From the NCBI GenBank assembly GCA_037903475.1, contig JBAJFG010000611.1:3410001-3474000 (forward strand): DNA of 64,000 nt, given 5' to 3'. Below, piece by piece: positions 35,051 to 47,231 of this stretch. The position numbers and the translations under genes were made by a program. Positions within the stretch are counted from its first letter, which is position 1. Every line of letters begins with the position of its first letter. The DNA comes from Ancylostoma caninum. Its lineage: Eukaryota; Nematoda; Chromadorea; Rhabditida; Ancylostomatidae. The notes under the pieces were generated by a model that saw only the letters and a program-made list of their open reading frames with translations, did not search any database and had not been told where the DNA came from.

Positions 35051-35401
35051 GCAGCACAGAAAGGTATGCATATTGAGGCACGGGAGGCGGCCGTTACTTG
35101 TGACTGTCAATTGTCAGGAGGCCCTAGTTGACCGCTATGTAGCTGTCAGCAAGGAGTCTCTGCGTGCCTTATTGTGAGCGGAAGACTCGTCCACCAGAAT
35201 TGCATGAAGATATTCCTTACGCGGGCTATTAGTCTGAATTACTCCCTACTTTTGTGCATCTGAGCCAGAGAAGGATAGTGCGATGCGCTGGGCCATTATT
35301 ATCACCGTGAGGTCACCATTGGAGTTTAGTTTCTCTACCTTTTCTGCTGTTCATCACTTTTAAACAAGGAATTATTGTTAAGGAAGTCACTGTACCAGTT
35401 A

Positions 35402-36654
35402 TTAGGTTGGTGCAAAAATAATGCGCGTTTTTCGCTGCTTCATCTTCGGTGCAGAAAACTTCCGGTTTTTCTTATCATCGGTATGAGAAGTTGCACATGG
35501 TTTTGTAGCAAATTTCATGTCCTTTTCAAATATCTCATGCATTTTGAGCGAAGTTTATGTTTTTGGTGAATTTTTAGTTGTGGAAAGAAAGGCACCAAAA
35601 CAAGTTTTTTGCCAAACTCACTTCAGCGAGCTGATACTCGACGGCATCGCAGTAGGAATCGCTTGGAATACCACCACAGTTTTGGCAAAGGGAGTGTGAG
35701 CGAATGCATTCCCCCGAGCTGCTCCCGGATTTTTCGGCTTGGTGTGCCTTGCTTCGAAAGTAAGGAATGTCGCATAGTACTTCCTGGGGATTGCGATCCC
35801 TAATTGATGACAATAATCAGAGAGCACTCATCGAAAACAACATATTTGGTTTCGCAGAACATTGCCGGTGATTGTTGTCAGACCATTCCTTCCTTCAGTA
35901 AAAATGGGAGGATGAAAAAGCTCGACGAGTTGATGTCGCGCATACTGAATGAGTACCACATTGATCCTCGTTGAGAGGTGTGCTTCGCACCTTTGTAGTG
36001 AAAAAATTGCGACCAAGCAGTCGGTCGCTTAGTGATTAAATATGATGAGGTGCCTTGCTCAACAGTAGGACGAGGAACATGCACCGAAACACTCCCAGAA
36101 ACCGAAGCAACACCAAAATAAGGCCACGGCCACTTTGTGGTGACCTGCTGCAAAGATCGCTCACTGCAGCTCATTCATTCCTCCTAATCTGGTAAGTGGT
36201 TTCAAGACGTAAATGAAATAAATTAGAAACTTCACTGAGTGACCCCAGCGTTGCTCAATAAAATGGATTCTTCACTCCCACAGGGTACCGTCCAGGCACA
36301 CCCTGCACGACAGATTCTTCACAGGTTCGAGCAACTGAGCTAGGAAGCTCGAACTCCTACATCATAATCGTCAAGCTTCTTGCTCATCGACTACCGCTTC
36401 CCCGAGAACCTGGACGACTTCTTCCGGGAGAATTTTCTCGAAGACTGAAGTGATACCAAAACTGCCCTCCGGAAGTTCGTCCATTCTAGAAGGTCTTGTC
36501 AGAATTGCACGGTAGCCGGAGAACGTCTTTCTTATTGCTAACGATTTGCGGATTACAATAGTTCTAAGCCTTTTGAAAAAGATCGATTTTGAAAGGAGTT
36601 ATGAGGTACGGAATCAAAGGCATGAAAACGCGCATTATTTTTGCACCAACCTAA
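35402..36654 (+). mobile_element. Mariner relic 1 with both ends
   Basis: Starts TTAGGTTGGTGCAAAAATAA and ends TTATTTTTGCACCAACCTAA, with TA on both sides: a standard mariner of 1,253 bp. On the + strand a heavily mutated transposase can be read in pieces: H-A-P-K-H-S-Q-K-P-K-Q-H-Q-N-K near 36080, H-H-N-R-Q-A near 36365 and R-T-W-T-T-S-S near 36405, interrupted by stops and frameshifts. It is dead but structurally complete. Two more degraded relatives lie at 51042-56389 and 61728-62515. Confidence 0.92.
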
Positions 36655-37204
36655 TATTTGTTCGTGCTGTATAATATGACCTGCGCAGAGCGCTTCACAC
36701 AACTAATACTAGTTGTGCTTCAGAAGCTGTACCCTAAGACTTGTGTTCGTGCCACAAGTTATCGAAATATCGATCAGAGAACTACAGGACAATAGTAAAA
36801 GTGCTTTCACCATTCCAATGATGCTTCAACCGCTTTCAAGATGGATCCATTTGCACCGCATAGCAAGGGCCGCCTCTATATGGGCCGAGTTGTTCGGCCA
36901 CACTAATTGGGGTCTGACCGCCGCCGTAACTGACAGTCACAAGTAAAGGTATCCACCCTTGAGGCACTGCTATGTGAAGTAGACTGAGCCGTCTCTGCCA
37001 AGTCGTGCACATTCCAGCTTGTTAGTCGCAGTGATTTTCAACTGCCTAACATGTTAAAACGGCCACAGTTATACTCTGTTCCACGGAGGAAGATAGTAGG
37101 GGAAACGCTGCAGAGAAGAGGGAGGGAAAGTGCGCAGAGATTGGAGAGGGTGCAGAGAAAAATAGACACTGTGCACGAATACACAACTATCATCGCTGGC
37201 GAAA
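36655..37204. other. Unannotated gap
   Basis: No gene, repeat or RNA recognised; a short frame at 36713-36946 lacks support. Confidence 0.35.
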
Positions 37205-37400
37205 CAGAGTATATAGGAGTGTTTATACTTTTTCGCGACGCGACGGCGATGACCACGACACGAGTGACGCGATGGGTAGCGAAACCGTCGCGTCGCTCCA
37301 TCGCGCCATGCTGAACGTCGCAAATTTACGTACCCACGCAAAATTACATGCTCACCCCCATTGAACGGATCATGAGTTTACACGGACTGTTTTGGACCTC
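37205..37400. mobile_element. GTGTTTATAC-type MITE copy
   Basis: GGAGTGTTTATACTTTTTCG at about 37216, GC-rich CGACGCGACGG motifs, and the same body as 33075-33240. Frames open on both strands are artefacts of the repeat. A poly-G run (37473-37486) follows. Confidence 0.7.
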
Positions 37401-37965
37401 ATTTTACCATTTGTGGTCTGGAATGCCCATATAGAAATGTGTGGGGGAAACCCCTTTCTCGTTGGAAAAAAGGGGGGGGGGGGGGTGAGCCGAAACAACG
37501 GGACATTCTCGGGCCCGTTGTTAGACAAATGCCGAAATAGTGCGATGAGGGAACAGAGGGGCATGGGGTGAGAATGTCTTCAGAAACATTCTCACTTCCC
37601 TTCACAGAAAAATATATTTATATTTATTACATGAATGAATCATGTGACAATACCACCTCATAAACAACGAAAAAGACACGCAACTACATGAAAAACGAGA
37701 TGTGGTTCATCAGTTAGGGAAATGAAGGAGGAGAACATAGATACCCTTCACTCTTAGGTTTCATTTCCGAATAAAAATGTAATAAGCAAAAATAGCTCAA
37801 AAGCAGGTGTAATTTCAGTGTCAAATTTTTGTTAGTAGGAGAGAAGAAATGTTGTGCAGTTGTGCATGTTTGAATGGACCATATCATGAAGGTGTGCTGA
37901 GGACTATCGTCATTCATGTAATCAATGGCTGTTTCCTCATTTGACGTGGAAGTGGGTGGAACATA

Positions 37966-38235
37966 TACAGTGGACGGCAATGACGGTGGCCCATCCACGG
38001 CCTCGAGAAGGACGCAGCGCGATTGCGCCGCGCATGTCGGGATCGGTTTCGTCTGCAGCCGGAATGCTATTTCAAGGCTCTTTTTTTTCAATCTGATCGA
38101 AAATCCTCAAAATCGGGTGGAAAAGCTGCTAGAAATAGCATAACAGCAGAAGAAACATCGGTTACGGCGCGCGCGGTGCGGTTGCGCGACGTCCTTCTCG
38201 AGGCCGCAGATGGGTCAACATCACTGACGTCCTCA
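37966..38235. mobile_element. Inverted-repeat MITE, copy 2
   Basis: TACAGTGGACGGCAATGACG, then GGCCCATCCACGGCCTCGAG at the left; CTTCTCGAGGCCGCAGATGG at the right. Same family as 2004-2273. Confidence 0.75.
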
Positions 38236-38269
38236 TTTGATAAATAGAGATGTAGACAAAAACTGTGGC

Positions 38270-38715
38270 ACTATTCCACTCTCACGGACTCAAAAACTTC
38301 GAAAAAAATTTTTGGCTGAAACTTGATACAGAGGGGTTATTGGAGGTGCTGAACACAAATATCTTATCCATTTCGTACCGGAACTCCATTTTCGTAGGGT
38401 TACGGTAGATGTACAATCAGGGTCAAGCGTGATGATGGTAAAAAGTCGACCCCCATACGACCCCCCCCCCTTTGCACACAAATTTCCTGCTATGCTTGCA
38501 AAATTTAGATATTTAGATATCCCATTTCAGGTGTTCGTACTGCGAGAGGTGTGGTGGAGCCAGAGAATAGGAAGGAGAAAGAGGCTCTTTTGTATCTAAC
38601 TAGTTGTTTGGAAGTATTTTGGAAAACGTTGAAATGTACGCGGTGGACAAAAAACGTGCATTAACTATGCAATGTTGCTTACGTAACTAATGAGGCTCGA
38701 ACACATCAAGAAAAA
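38270..38715. repeat. Dispersed repeat, copy 1
   Basis: Begins with a Merlin-like terminal piece (GGCACTATTCCACTC at 38269), then GGGTCAAGCGTGATGATGG at about 38410, a C-run, GAGGTGTGGTGGAGCCAGAG and ACGTGCATTAACTATGCAAT. The part from 38410 on recurs at 48570-48905. The end GGGTCAAGC (or its inverse GCTTGACCC) also occurs at 20763, 22186 and 39985. Confidence 0.75.
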
Positions 38716-38960
38716 ACATCTATATACATCATCTACATGGTGAAGGGTTCGATCCCTACCGAGGCTAAAATTTTTGCTGAGGGTTAAAGCGTGTGCGGTG
38801 AGCGAATTTCAGTCTGAAAGCGTCCGTACAGAGTTTCTAGACGATCGACTTCGTATTCGTCACGAAAAACAACCATGCACATCATCATGGTCAAGGGTTC
38901 GATCCCCTCTGAGGCTAGAATTTTTGCATGGCTTAAAATGACACGCGCTTGTAGTAGGTT
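38716..38960. repeat. Two tRNA-like B-box segments
   Basis: AAGGGTTCGATCCC occurs at about 38744 and 38895 in two related segments ending GAGGCTAAAATTTTTGC and GAGGCTAGAATTTTTGC. Probably a SINE-like dimer; no full tRNA fold. Confidence 0.45.
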
Positions 38961-39013
38961 CGAGATGATCGACCGTAAAGCGCGAAATAACTGTTTATAG
39001 GGGTGGAAGACTT

Positions 39014-39780
39014 GGTAGGACTTTCAGTACGGACGTGCGAAAATCTTAGCTTAAAATTTAGACTCGTTCAGAGGCATAGTTGTAGTCGGACACGAATATC
39101 AGAAGATCTGGCCCCTTGAGGTCCCGATTTTTTTCAGGTTTTTAATAGTCGAAGGTTTGCGCTTTCAGGCTGTACAACTCGTTTTTCCGCAGCTGCTTCC
39201 ACCGCGATTCAACTCCGTCGATAAAAACATGGAAAAAAGGCCATTTTTATCGAGAAACCTCATCTCCGTAATTCCCGTGCTGAATCTTTCCTCTTAAAGC
39301 TGGAGATCTGAAACTTGGGGGTAGAGCACTGTTGGGTAGGATCCATAAAATGACTTTTTACCGGCCTGCAGGACTGGGTAGGACTTTCAGTACGGACGTG
39401 CGAAAATTTTAGCCTAAAATTTAGACTCGTTCAGAGGCATGGTTGTAGTCGGACACGAATATCAGAAGAGCTGGCCCGTTGAGGTCCCAATTTCTTTCAG
39501 GTTTTTAGTAGTCGAAGGTTTGCGCTTTCAGGCTGTACAACTCGTTTTTCCGCAGCTGCTTCCACTGCGATTCAACTCCGTCGATAAGAACATGGAAAAA
39601 AGGCCATTTTTATCGACGAAACCTCATCTCCGTAATTCCCGTGCTGAATCTTTCCTCTTGAAGCTGGAGACCTGAAACTTGGGGGTAAAGCACTATTGGG
39701 TAGGGTCTATGAAACGACTTTTTACCGGCCTGCACGACTGGGTAGGACTTTCAGCACGGACGTGCGGATATTTTAGCCTA
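39014..39780. repeat. 363-bp tandem duplication
   Basis: GGTAGGACTTTCAGTACGGA starts at 39014 and 39377, and a third partial copy at 39741 (with AGCACGG). Two full units of about 363 bp are nearly identical and stay similar across their full length. Non-coding as far as can be seen. Confidence 0.9.
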
Positions 39781-41990
39781 TAACCCCCCACTTTTCACTA
39801 TTCAAATCATACTGTTAAAGTCGTTTAATCACGTCAAAACAAATTCTGTGTATGGATAATTCAGTGTCCCACTTCTTCCTTTTTTTCTACCTCCTATTCC
39901 ACACTAAGGCACCCCCCTCCCGACCACGACCCCCCTCTTTCTCCACCCTCCCCCGTACAACCCTCCCCCTTTTAATTTATCGACATACGCTTGACCCTGT
40001 GTACAATAGATACAGTACATCACGGAATCCTCTCAAACTTTGCGTAGTTGGATTGTTTTTGGCGCTAATCACGAATATCAACATTATTTTGCACGCCGCC
40101 TCCGTTTTCGTGCAGAAATCGGGAATTTCAATGAATTCCCCGCCGTATCCCTATTGTCTCTCTACGAAAGTGGTGTTACGGTACAAAACGGATATGACAT
40201 TGGTGATCTTCGCTTAAAACAACCCTTCTATGCAAATTCGAGAGGATTCTGTGAGATACTGTTTGTACAGTACACTATAACCCTACAAAACGGAGCACAT
40301 CTTGGCGTGATCTAGAGGCGCATTTTAATAAACGAATAAACGAACAAATACGACACTCGATCCTCAGAGAATGGAGAGTACTGCATGGTCCCACTTAACA
40401 CTTCCGCTTGAATGCATCCAATAAAAATTCAGACGTCTAGAACCAAGGTTTTTCTATGAGTACTCTCCACTGTTAAGAGAGAACAAATAAAACACAACAC
40501 ACGTTCTGCTTTAGAGAAATTAGACCAAAACCAGCGCTGACATCCAAGTAGAGAAGAATTTCGAAATGTCCGAGTGGCGGGAATAATTGCGTTTGGGAGC
40601 AGCGCGCGGTCCCGAACGGAAAACCTGTGCCAGTATATTTCATTTCTCAGCTGATGATGGGAGATGGTGCCTTGTTGCAATTTCTTTTTCTGGCGCGTTA
40701 GTAAATCTCAAGGTTTCTTAAGGGTTTTCTCCCGCAATGATTTTCTTCATGTTGTCTTGATATATTTTTTTGGTTTTTGTCCAAGTGGTTTCGCGCAGCG
40801 GGGGAAAAGGGAGTTGAGGGGAAGGGGTACCCATGTTTGGGCTTAGGCTTACGCTTAAGTTTATGTTTTAGCTTCCAGGCAGAAACCTATGACCGTTTAT
40901 AGGGTAGTCCACCCAAACTCCATTTTCGTCGTGGTTGCCGTTAATTCTGTTATACGCAGGAAGCTCATTAAGTTGGTCTGATGTTTATTTATTTTTCTTT
41001 TCTTTCTATTCCCACGTTTTCATGGAAGAAACTCGAGGTATATCCATTATTAAATGGTGGGGAATTCAGCAGACTCGTGTGTACGACTCCTTTTTCTCCT
41101 CAGTCAATGAATCGAGTTCGTGTTATTTCGAAGTTCCACGTAAAGTTTAGCTTTCTTCTTCATCCAGACCGAATTAGCAACTGACCGAGAACCGTTGAAG
41201 TGATTACACCAGATTTCATCAATTGTAGAAGAAACAGAGGGCTGTATTCAGAATTCCCCACTGTTGCTGCGAGGTTGGGAGCGGGAGCCTCTTACTCTCC
41301 TCGTAGGGTCGTTTGCTCACCAGTTGGGAGAGTTTTCCCATTCGGAGGACGTATATACATATGCGCACAGTCCAGAATTTCAAATTTTGGCTACTGCATT
41401 AGCAGATCCATTAGTGAGACAAGAGTGAAGACCTTACTATGTCTCTTACCACACCAATTTGTCGCGTTTGGACGCCTTTCAAAGGAACAGTTAAACTCCA
41501 GTCGTTTCTAATTTATTCCTTGCAGATTACATGACAGAGTTAAAGGCGTGTTACAGAAACCAAGAAAACATGGGACAGAACAACCCGAATAATGGCGTGT
41601 ACATATTGTTCTTAATCCAGGACGAGATATTCATGGACACTGAACAGGCCTTCTTCATCAGTCTTTAAACGACGACGCTTGTTTTTGACAGATTTCCCAT
41701 CAGAATTTCATCCGTTGGCGCAAAATCACCCCTCCCTAATTCATGCCTTCATAATCGTCAATGAACGTCGATGAGAGCACGTTTTTCACGGACTCTGGAA
41801 GCCAGAGGCGCGACAACGCCATTGACGCTGGAACCGCCGCCGTAATCCCAAGTCACAGGGTATTCTTGTGAGTTTTTCATCCTCTTTGATGTTGGCTATC
41901 AACAAAACTAACTAACTATCGAGGAAACCCATGATCTGTTACCACTACACTACGACGATTCCAGCGCAAGCGTTGCGGGCGCGCCACTCT
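39781..41990. other. Unannotated stretch
   Basis: C-rich tract with CATACGCTTGACCCTG at about 39985, then Merlin-like degraded pieces at 40060-40310. Open frames at 40935-41184 and 41200-41511 have no coherent splice context. No gene supported. Confidence 0.35.
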
Positions 41991-42892
41991 AAAGTTATTC
42001 ATGCTTGTGGCGCGTCAAAGTTTACGCGCCTACTCAGGCACTTTCAGCGGACGGCGCGCGCATCCAATACAGGACGGCCCGCGTAAGGGATGAGAATTGG
42101 GCAGGACTTGGGTGCGCGGACCGTCCGTTCTTACCTGCCAGCGGACCAGCCGCGCACCCATTACAGGACCATCCGCGCGCACCTTTGAGGATCATTGGAT
42201 AGATAGCTCGGTTCTATACCATTTTTTCACTTTGTATTTCAAACAAATAAGCTTATAACATCGCGAATATTATAATCTATATTTATTCAAAGCTTCCTTC
42301 AAACACATTTTGGTTTCAAACGAGGTAGAAACAAGGACACAAAGTAACAAGTGACTTCAAAGAAAATTCGAATACAAATTCTCCTTCAAATACAGTTTGG
42401 TTTCAAGAGAAGCAAAAACAATGAAAGAAACGCAAAAAATAAGTGACTTCAAGAACTATGCGAATACAGACATTAACCGGTGCATGATACTCGTAAATGA
42501 CCATGTAGACAATAAAATGTAATGTACAGAGGACAGAAAATTAATGGCAATCCGGGACAAACATCTGCTCCAACAATATTCAGTGCCATATACATCAAAG
42601 TATTTGTATTTTCGAATATGTATCTGCTCCCATACTACACTAATTCGCTATTCTTCGAACCAAACCTAATCAAATAGCAGTTTTAGGGGAAGTAAGTCAT
42701 TTGAGTGACTTTGTTTCCCTGCCAAACAGGACCTGACTAATCCTTAAGAAGTATGCATAAATTTCACAAGCTGTCCTGGGTACATTCGGAACAGATGTCC
42801 CCCAAACTGTCATTACCTTTCTGTTGCAAAGAGGTGCAAAGCGAGAATCAGGAGAAATACAAATTTTTTTCCACGGTGGAAAACGGAGAATT

Positions 42893-45081
42893 CTAATAAT
42901 GGAGTTCCAACTCATTTTCAAACTCGTCATCGGTGATCCTATTTTCCTCGTTCGTTGGATTCCTTGGGGCAGCTTTTGACTGGCGCTGGAAAAGGCAGTT
43001 TATAGAAAAGAAATAGAAGAGCACAGGAAACGTTCTATGGAAAGAATAAGGATAAGGCCAATTAGACGAATATGAATGAGAAAACTGCACTCACATTATT
43101 GGGAATCCATTTGAATCCACTTCCACTATCGCAGTAGGTGTAACCGCGAATGTCCTTCCTTAACAAGAGAAACTATTGATGTAATTAGTGAAGCAGTAGT
43201 ACTAAGAACTTACAAAGCTCTCTGTAACGCCTTGAACAGCTTCGCCTTCCATTTGAGTCGGTCCCGCACGAGGATTTTGCGCATTTGTTCACGTTGCTGG
43301 TCGTTGTCTCCCAGACTGATGAAGAATCTTAAAAACATACCACAAATATAACGGAACCTATCACGCAAACAATAGTAAGGAGGGAAAATTGCAAGCAAAT
43401 GGATTACTTACTCTGACTGGGAACGATCGAAATGTCTCTTTGCCTTGAGCTCGTCGTGTCCCAGGCCTATTAAGTCCTCACCGAATGCTGAACGGCTACT
43501 TTAGATGGGAATCCAAAAAAAAACAGAGCTGCGTACCAAGGAAAGTTTTTTCCACGGCCAGGGGCAAGGTTGTTAGATTTTCGTTCCTACCTGTCCTGTT
43601 GTTGATGCGGACAGCAAACCTTTGGATTTCATTTGGAGGTTCAGTAACCTGAATGTGGTCAGGAATATAGAAGCCATCCAACTCACATAAGAAATCTAAC
43701 CCCGAACTTTTTGGAAACATAATCGATATGACTGCTACTATGTTTTGAAGGGATTTCCGCCAAACACTTACCTACTAAACAACACGTCTATTATGGACTC
43801 ACTGGGTTTCCGTCGCGTATAAACAATTCCAGCCAGAATAGAATTCGAATATTTGTTTGCCTCCTTTGAAGGCAAGTCATCAACTCTAAGATATAACGGC
43901 CAGAATTCCTTCCTAAACATTCTCTCGCGACTTTGCTCAATCAATGAAAGAACGAAGCATCCCAAACTTAGATAAACGTTTGGGAACGAATCCGTCGAAG
44001 GAAATGCTGAGAAGCAGTTTAAGCCGATTTCGACCAAATTCCTCTTGTGATTCAATTCTACCGTGGAAATCTTGGAACATTCTGAGATCGCCTCGGTATG
44101 TTGATTCGTTAAGTGGAATGTTCTAAATTTTTTCATGAATGTATCAGTGACAAAGGCATCGTATACTTGGAAAGCAATCATACCATGTCAAAATGGAGTT
44201 GCTTGTGTAGCTCTATAATCTCTCGAATATAAATAGGTAGTATGTCCTCCAGCTGCGGTGTAACACTAACCAACTGTACTTCGTCTCTTTGCGTCCCTTT
44301 CCCTCTTTTGATGAACCGTCCGAAAAGTTGGCTACATATGACATTTCCATAAAAAGTGCATATTTTCAAACTACCTGAATCGCGGACATCCTCGCCGGGA
44401 ACATACACCTCCTGGACTTCGCAGCTGAGAGCTACATTTGACACAAAACATGTATCTCTCCCGCTTGTATGGTCTCAGCAATTCCTCACAGCGATTCGTC
44501 ACATCTCTTTCATACTAAACTCACGCATTTGATCCCAATTTACATCCCCTAACATCCAGGAGTACATCCAGCTATGAACAGAAGTAAAACGCTTACCGAG
44601 ATTGGGGGTGGTGTGCCATAGATTACTTCCATGAGGTTCTCCATTCCTAGTATTTCTTCTTTCGATAATCCGAAATGCTGTACATAAATTGCATAGTACA
44701 AAACGCGATCATCTGCGGCTGTAACAAAGTGGATATATCAAAGGTAGACGTTTCCACGGTCACGAGTTAACCAATTCGTAAAATAATATAGTGTGATACC
44801 TATATGGTCTTCGCCACTCCGGTCATCTTCAGTCATCATTTCACCGCCTACATCCTCGTTGGCGTTGTAATCAGCGACCAACTGCGATTCTGTAAGCTTC
44901 ACATTTACATACTGAGATACCAACGCCCACATTTCTTCTATGTACTACGCTACTTCTGCATTTCAATCACCTATTCTTCTCCGAGGTAGTGGAGGAGAAG
45001 TGACCTGGAATACGTCGTTTGCTCCATAATATGGTGTTGAAGCTGACACGCGTCCAATCATCAACGATCTTTCGAATAGTT
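42893..45081 (-). CDS. Gene of element A, transposase-domain-like protein
   Basis: Exons, minus strand: 45081-44971 (join unresolved), 44937/44932-44800, 44718-44597, 44571-44525, 44463-44184, 44122-43968, 43912-43772, 43706-43591, about 43498-43412 (join unresolved), 43327-43214, 43158-43095 and 42985-42893 with TAG. Most joins match in phase; about 450 aa in all. The middle reads L-L-L-S-I-S-F-D-G-F-V, then F-W-P-L-Y-L-R-V-D-D-L-P, then N-S-I-L-A-G-I. This D-G...W-P...D-L-P...L-x-G-I string recalls the core of many eukaryotic proteins annotated as transposase-domain-containing. The C-terminal part has K-D-I-R-G-Y-T-Y and F-K-W-I-P-N-N, shared with element B. Because it lies between inverted repeats it is probably the element's own transposase, but a captured host gene is possible. 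The two unresolved joins may mean decay. Confidence 0.6.
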
Positions 45082-45409
45082 CTATAACTCATTACTATAC
45101 CCTTCAGTAGTGATAAGAAAATCAGTAATAGTAACACACTATTGCTACTCATCACATAGTGATGAAAAATCCCAACTTGAGGTAATGCATTGAACAGTGC
45201 AGCGCAAAGCGAAAGGTATCAATATGCACATTGTTTGTGGGAGTTTTTCTAAGCAAACATCTCTTCTCGCCGCAATGGTCCTCAAAAGATGGAAAAGTGC
45301 CACAATTTATCGATTGAGTGTGCTTTGAACTGGGGCAAAACTTTCATTTCGCAATCATGTTGACGCAACACGGATGCAAGATGCACTTCGTTCCTTTGCA
45401 AAAACCAAT

Positions 45410-45477
45410 GCATGTAGAGGATCCGAACCAGAGACTAATCTCCCAATGGGCAAGAACTCTACCACTGCGCCACATGC
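45410..45477 (-). other. tRNA-like sequence 1
   Basis: Minus strand: GCATGTGGCGCAGTGGTAGA (A-box) and GGTTCGGATCC (B-box), with a 7-bp acceptor stem (GCATGTG against CTACATGC with one G-T). The T stem is poor and the anticodon loop is not standard, so this is a tRNA-derived repeat or pseudogene, possibly Gly-like. It lies between exons of the element A gene. Confidence 0.5.
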
Positions 45478-45624
45478 GCAACGTCAGCGAAATTTGAACA
45501 ACCTATCAACGTAAGAGACGAAAACACGAAATCTGGTTACTAGCTTAAATGTGATACAACGTGGAGCCGGTGACGAGATTCATCGCATGACACTGACGCA
45601 CATTGAATGCAAGAATTTCACAAC

Positions 45625-45700
45625 CGAGAGGACTCGAACTCGTGACCGCCATCACCGAAGCCGGCCCTCTTGCCACTGCGCCATTTGTGCACAGTGGCAG
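45625..45700 (-). other. tRNA-like sequence 2
   Basis: Minus strand: AATGGCGCAGTGGCAAGAGG followed by CGAGTTCGAGTCCTCTCGG. Clear A and B boxes but a weak acceptor stem. It is about 150 bp from tRNA-like sequence 1 in the same orientation, suggesting a SINE pair. Confidence 0.45.
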
Positions 45701-46067
45701 TTCGTGGTTGGAATGGTGCGAACGCTGCGCGTATCGGGAAAGATCGAAAAGAGAGCTCTTCATTACGAGCAACAAGGCTAACAGAGAACAATCAAAGGAG
45801 TTCGTACGTCGTGACTAACAACTCTCCTCGACGAAATAACAACGAAAGTTCATTTTCAAGAAATATGGCCCGGAAACATTAGAAAAATGGTTCTCATTAG
45901 AGCTCACGCATGAAACAAAGAAGTCACCATCGAACAGCCAACAAAAAACAACGGCAGCAACATTGAGGGTGCCGATTGACTTTTCATCCTATTATCATCC
46001 AGATTCCCACCTATTCCAATGCCCATCCCGGTTTCTACCTATTCACTACTACTTGACGAAAGCGTAC

Positions 46068-46470
46068 CTCCATATCTGCGAATGCCGATGTTGTTCAATG
46101 AGGGGATGGTGTCGTCGCGGACGGGCATACCATAGCGCGGCATCTCTGAAACTACAGAAGTGAAAATAATGATCATTGTGCATGAGAATTCCTATTACAA
46201 ATGCACCGTTAAACATGAAGATACCACGATGGCATAAACGAATAGAAGGCAGTAACTCTTTCAATTCATGAAGAAACAATGTTCACCGCGCATTCTGACA
46301 GAACTGAGCATTGAAAAGGAAGAAAAGCAAGAAAAGTTTGAAAACAAAAACATGTGCTCATTGGCAGACCACGGATTTCCACAATTCTCAGTCAGGGGCT
46401 TACAAGCGTAGTGACATATTGCCGACAAAGCACTAAAAACCAGGAGAAGTACAGCAACGAACATTAACAT
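46068..46470 (-). CDS. Possible 5' exons of the element A gene or a small secreted protein
   Basis: ATG at 46470 opens M-L-M-F-V-A-V-L-L-L-V-F-S-A-L-S-A, a good signal peptide, then C-H-Y-A-C-K-P-L-T-E-N-C. A second exon, 46145-46068 (acceptor TAGTTTCAG, donor GGAG/GTACGC), encodes M-P-R-Y-G-M-P-V-R-D-D-T-I-P. An intron inside the first block (donor CC/GTGGTC, acceptor AATGCTCAG) keeps the frame and removes a low-complexity stretch. Either this is the start of the gene at 42893-45081 or a separate small secreted peptide. Alternatively the second exon alone begins a trans-spliced transcript, its ATG lying 2 bases after the acceptor. Confidence 0.35.
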
Positions 46471-46905
46471 AACGTCACCAAATCAATACTCACGAATTCG
46501 CGCCCTTTCCAGCCTTAAATTATCGAAATGAACAAGTTTGTGCAATAGCACGTCCCTGATCCTCCACATTTCACGCGAAAATGAAGGTGCGCGGATGGTC
46601 CGCTTGAAAACCCGGTCCGCGGACGGTCCGCTGCAAAGCCCCGCCCACTTTTATGGTCCGCGGCCCGTCCGCGACCAAAGTTTTGGCACGCGGATCGTCC
46701 GCTAAAAGTGCCTGAGTAGACAAAACTCCACGAAGTTTTCGCGCCGACCCAAAGCGGCGAAAATGGAAACGCGGTTCGTTCGCGCGGCAGTCGCAACGGC
46801 GAAACTAGGAGCATTGCTGATCTGCCAGGATTTGTCTTCTACCTCTCTCCTTTGCACTGTGTATCAGCGCGTAAACTTTGACGCGCCGCAAGCATGAATA
46901 ACTTT

Positions 46906-47231
46906 TCTGAGATGATTGCTTTGTAAGGCTTTGTAGTTTGAAGGGTTTTGATGCACAATGTCTCTATTGGACCGGATTTAAGTTTTTACTTTTAATCTCT
47001 TCCTCGACCTTCGATTATCATGTTATCGATTTCTCCGAAAATATGACTCAGATGCCAGTTGTCCTTTGCCTTTGTAAAGAATCATTACGTGGCAGACTAT
47101 TGGATTGTGGATTATGTTCTCTTCCTTAATGTGTGCCGTTTCTGTAGTAATTGTTTTTGCTTTCTATAGCACCATCAACCCTGAAGAGTTAGTGTGTTGT
47201 ATTATTTCACTTTCCATTTTTGATTCCAGGC
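46906..47231. other. Upstream region of the DRAM-like gene
   Basis: No repeat end beyond element A. Ends with TTTGATTCCAG then GC before the ATG: a likely spliced-leader acceptor. Confidence 0.5.

Larger units (their letters stand above)
41991..46905 (-). mobile_element. 4.9-kb inverted-repeat element A with a multi-exon gene
   Basis: The left end AAAGTTATTCATGCTTG plus GGCGCGTCAAAGTTTACGCGC (41991-42028) is mirrored at the right (46866-46905). TCT directly flanks both ends, a possible 3-bp target duplication. Just inside, CTACTCAGGCACTTTCAGCG (from 42029) is mirrored by CTAAAAGTGCCTGAGTAG near 46699-46719, next to clusters of GCGGAC/GTCCGC motifs on both sides, like subterminal transposase-binding repeats. 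The right side has about 140 bp extra between the two inverted blocks. All coding evidence inside is on the minus strand (46470 to 42893). Element B at 53774 has the same plan and a paralogous gene piece. Confidence 0.75.

Noticed and set aside
34604..35177. Protein-length frames on both strands
   Set aside because: The region is a MITE centred on a palindrome, so both strands read similarly; not coding.
37038..37341. Overlapping open frames on both strands
   Set aside because: They arise from GC-rich arms of a MITE present in several copies; no splice signals or conserved motifs.
45410..45477. Functional tRNA-Gly gene
   Set aside because: Acceptor stem and boxes are present but the T stem has three mismatches and the anticodon loop is not standard.
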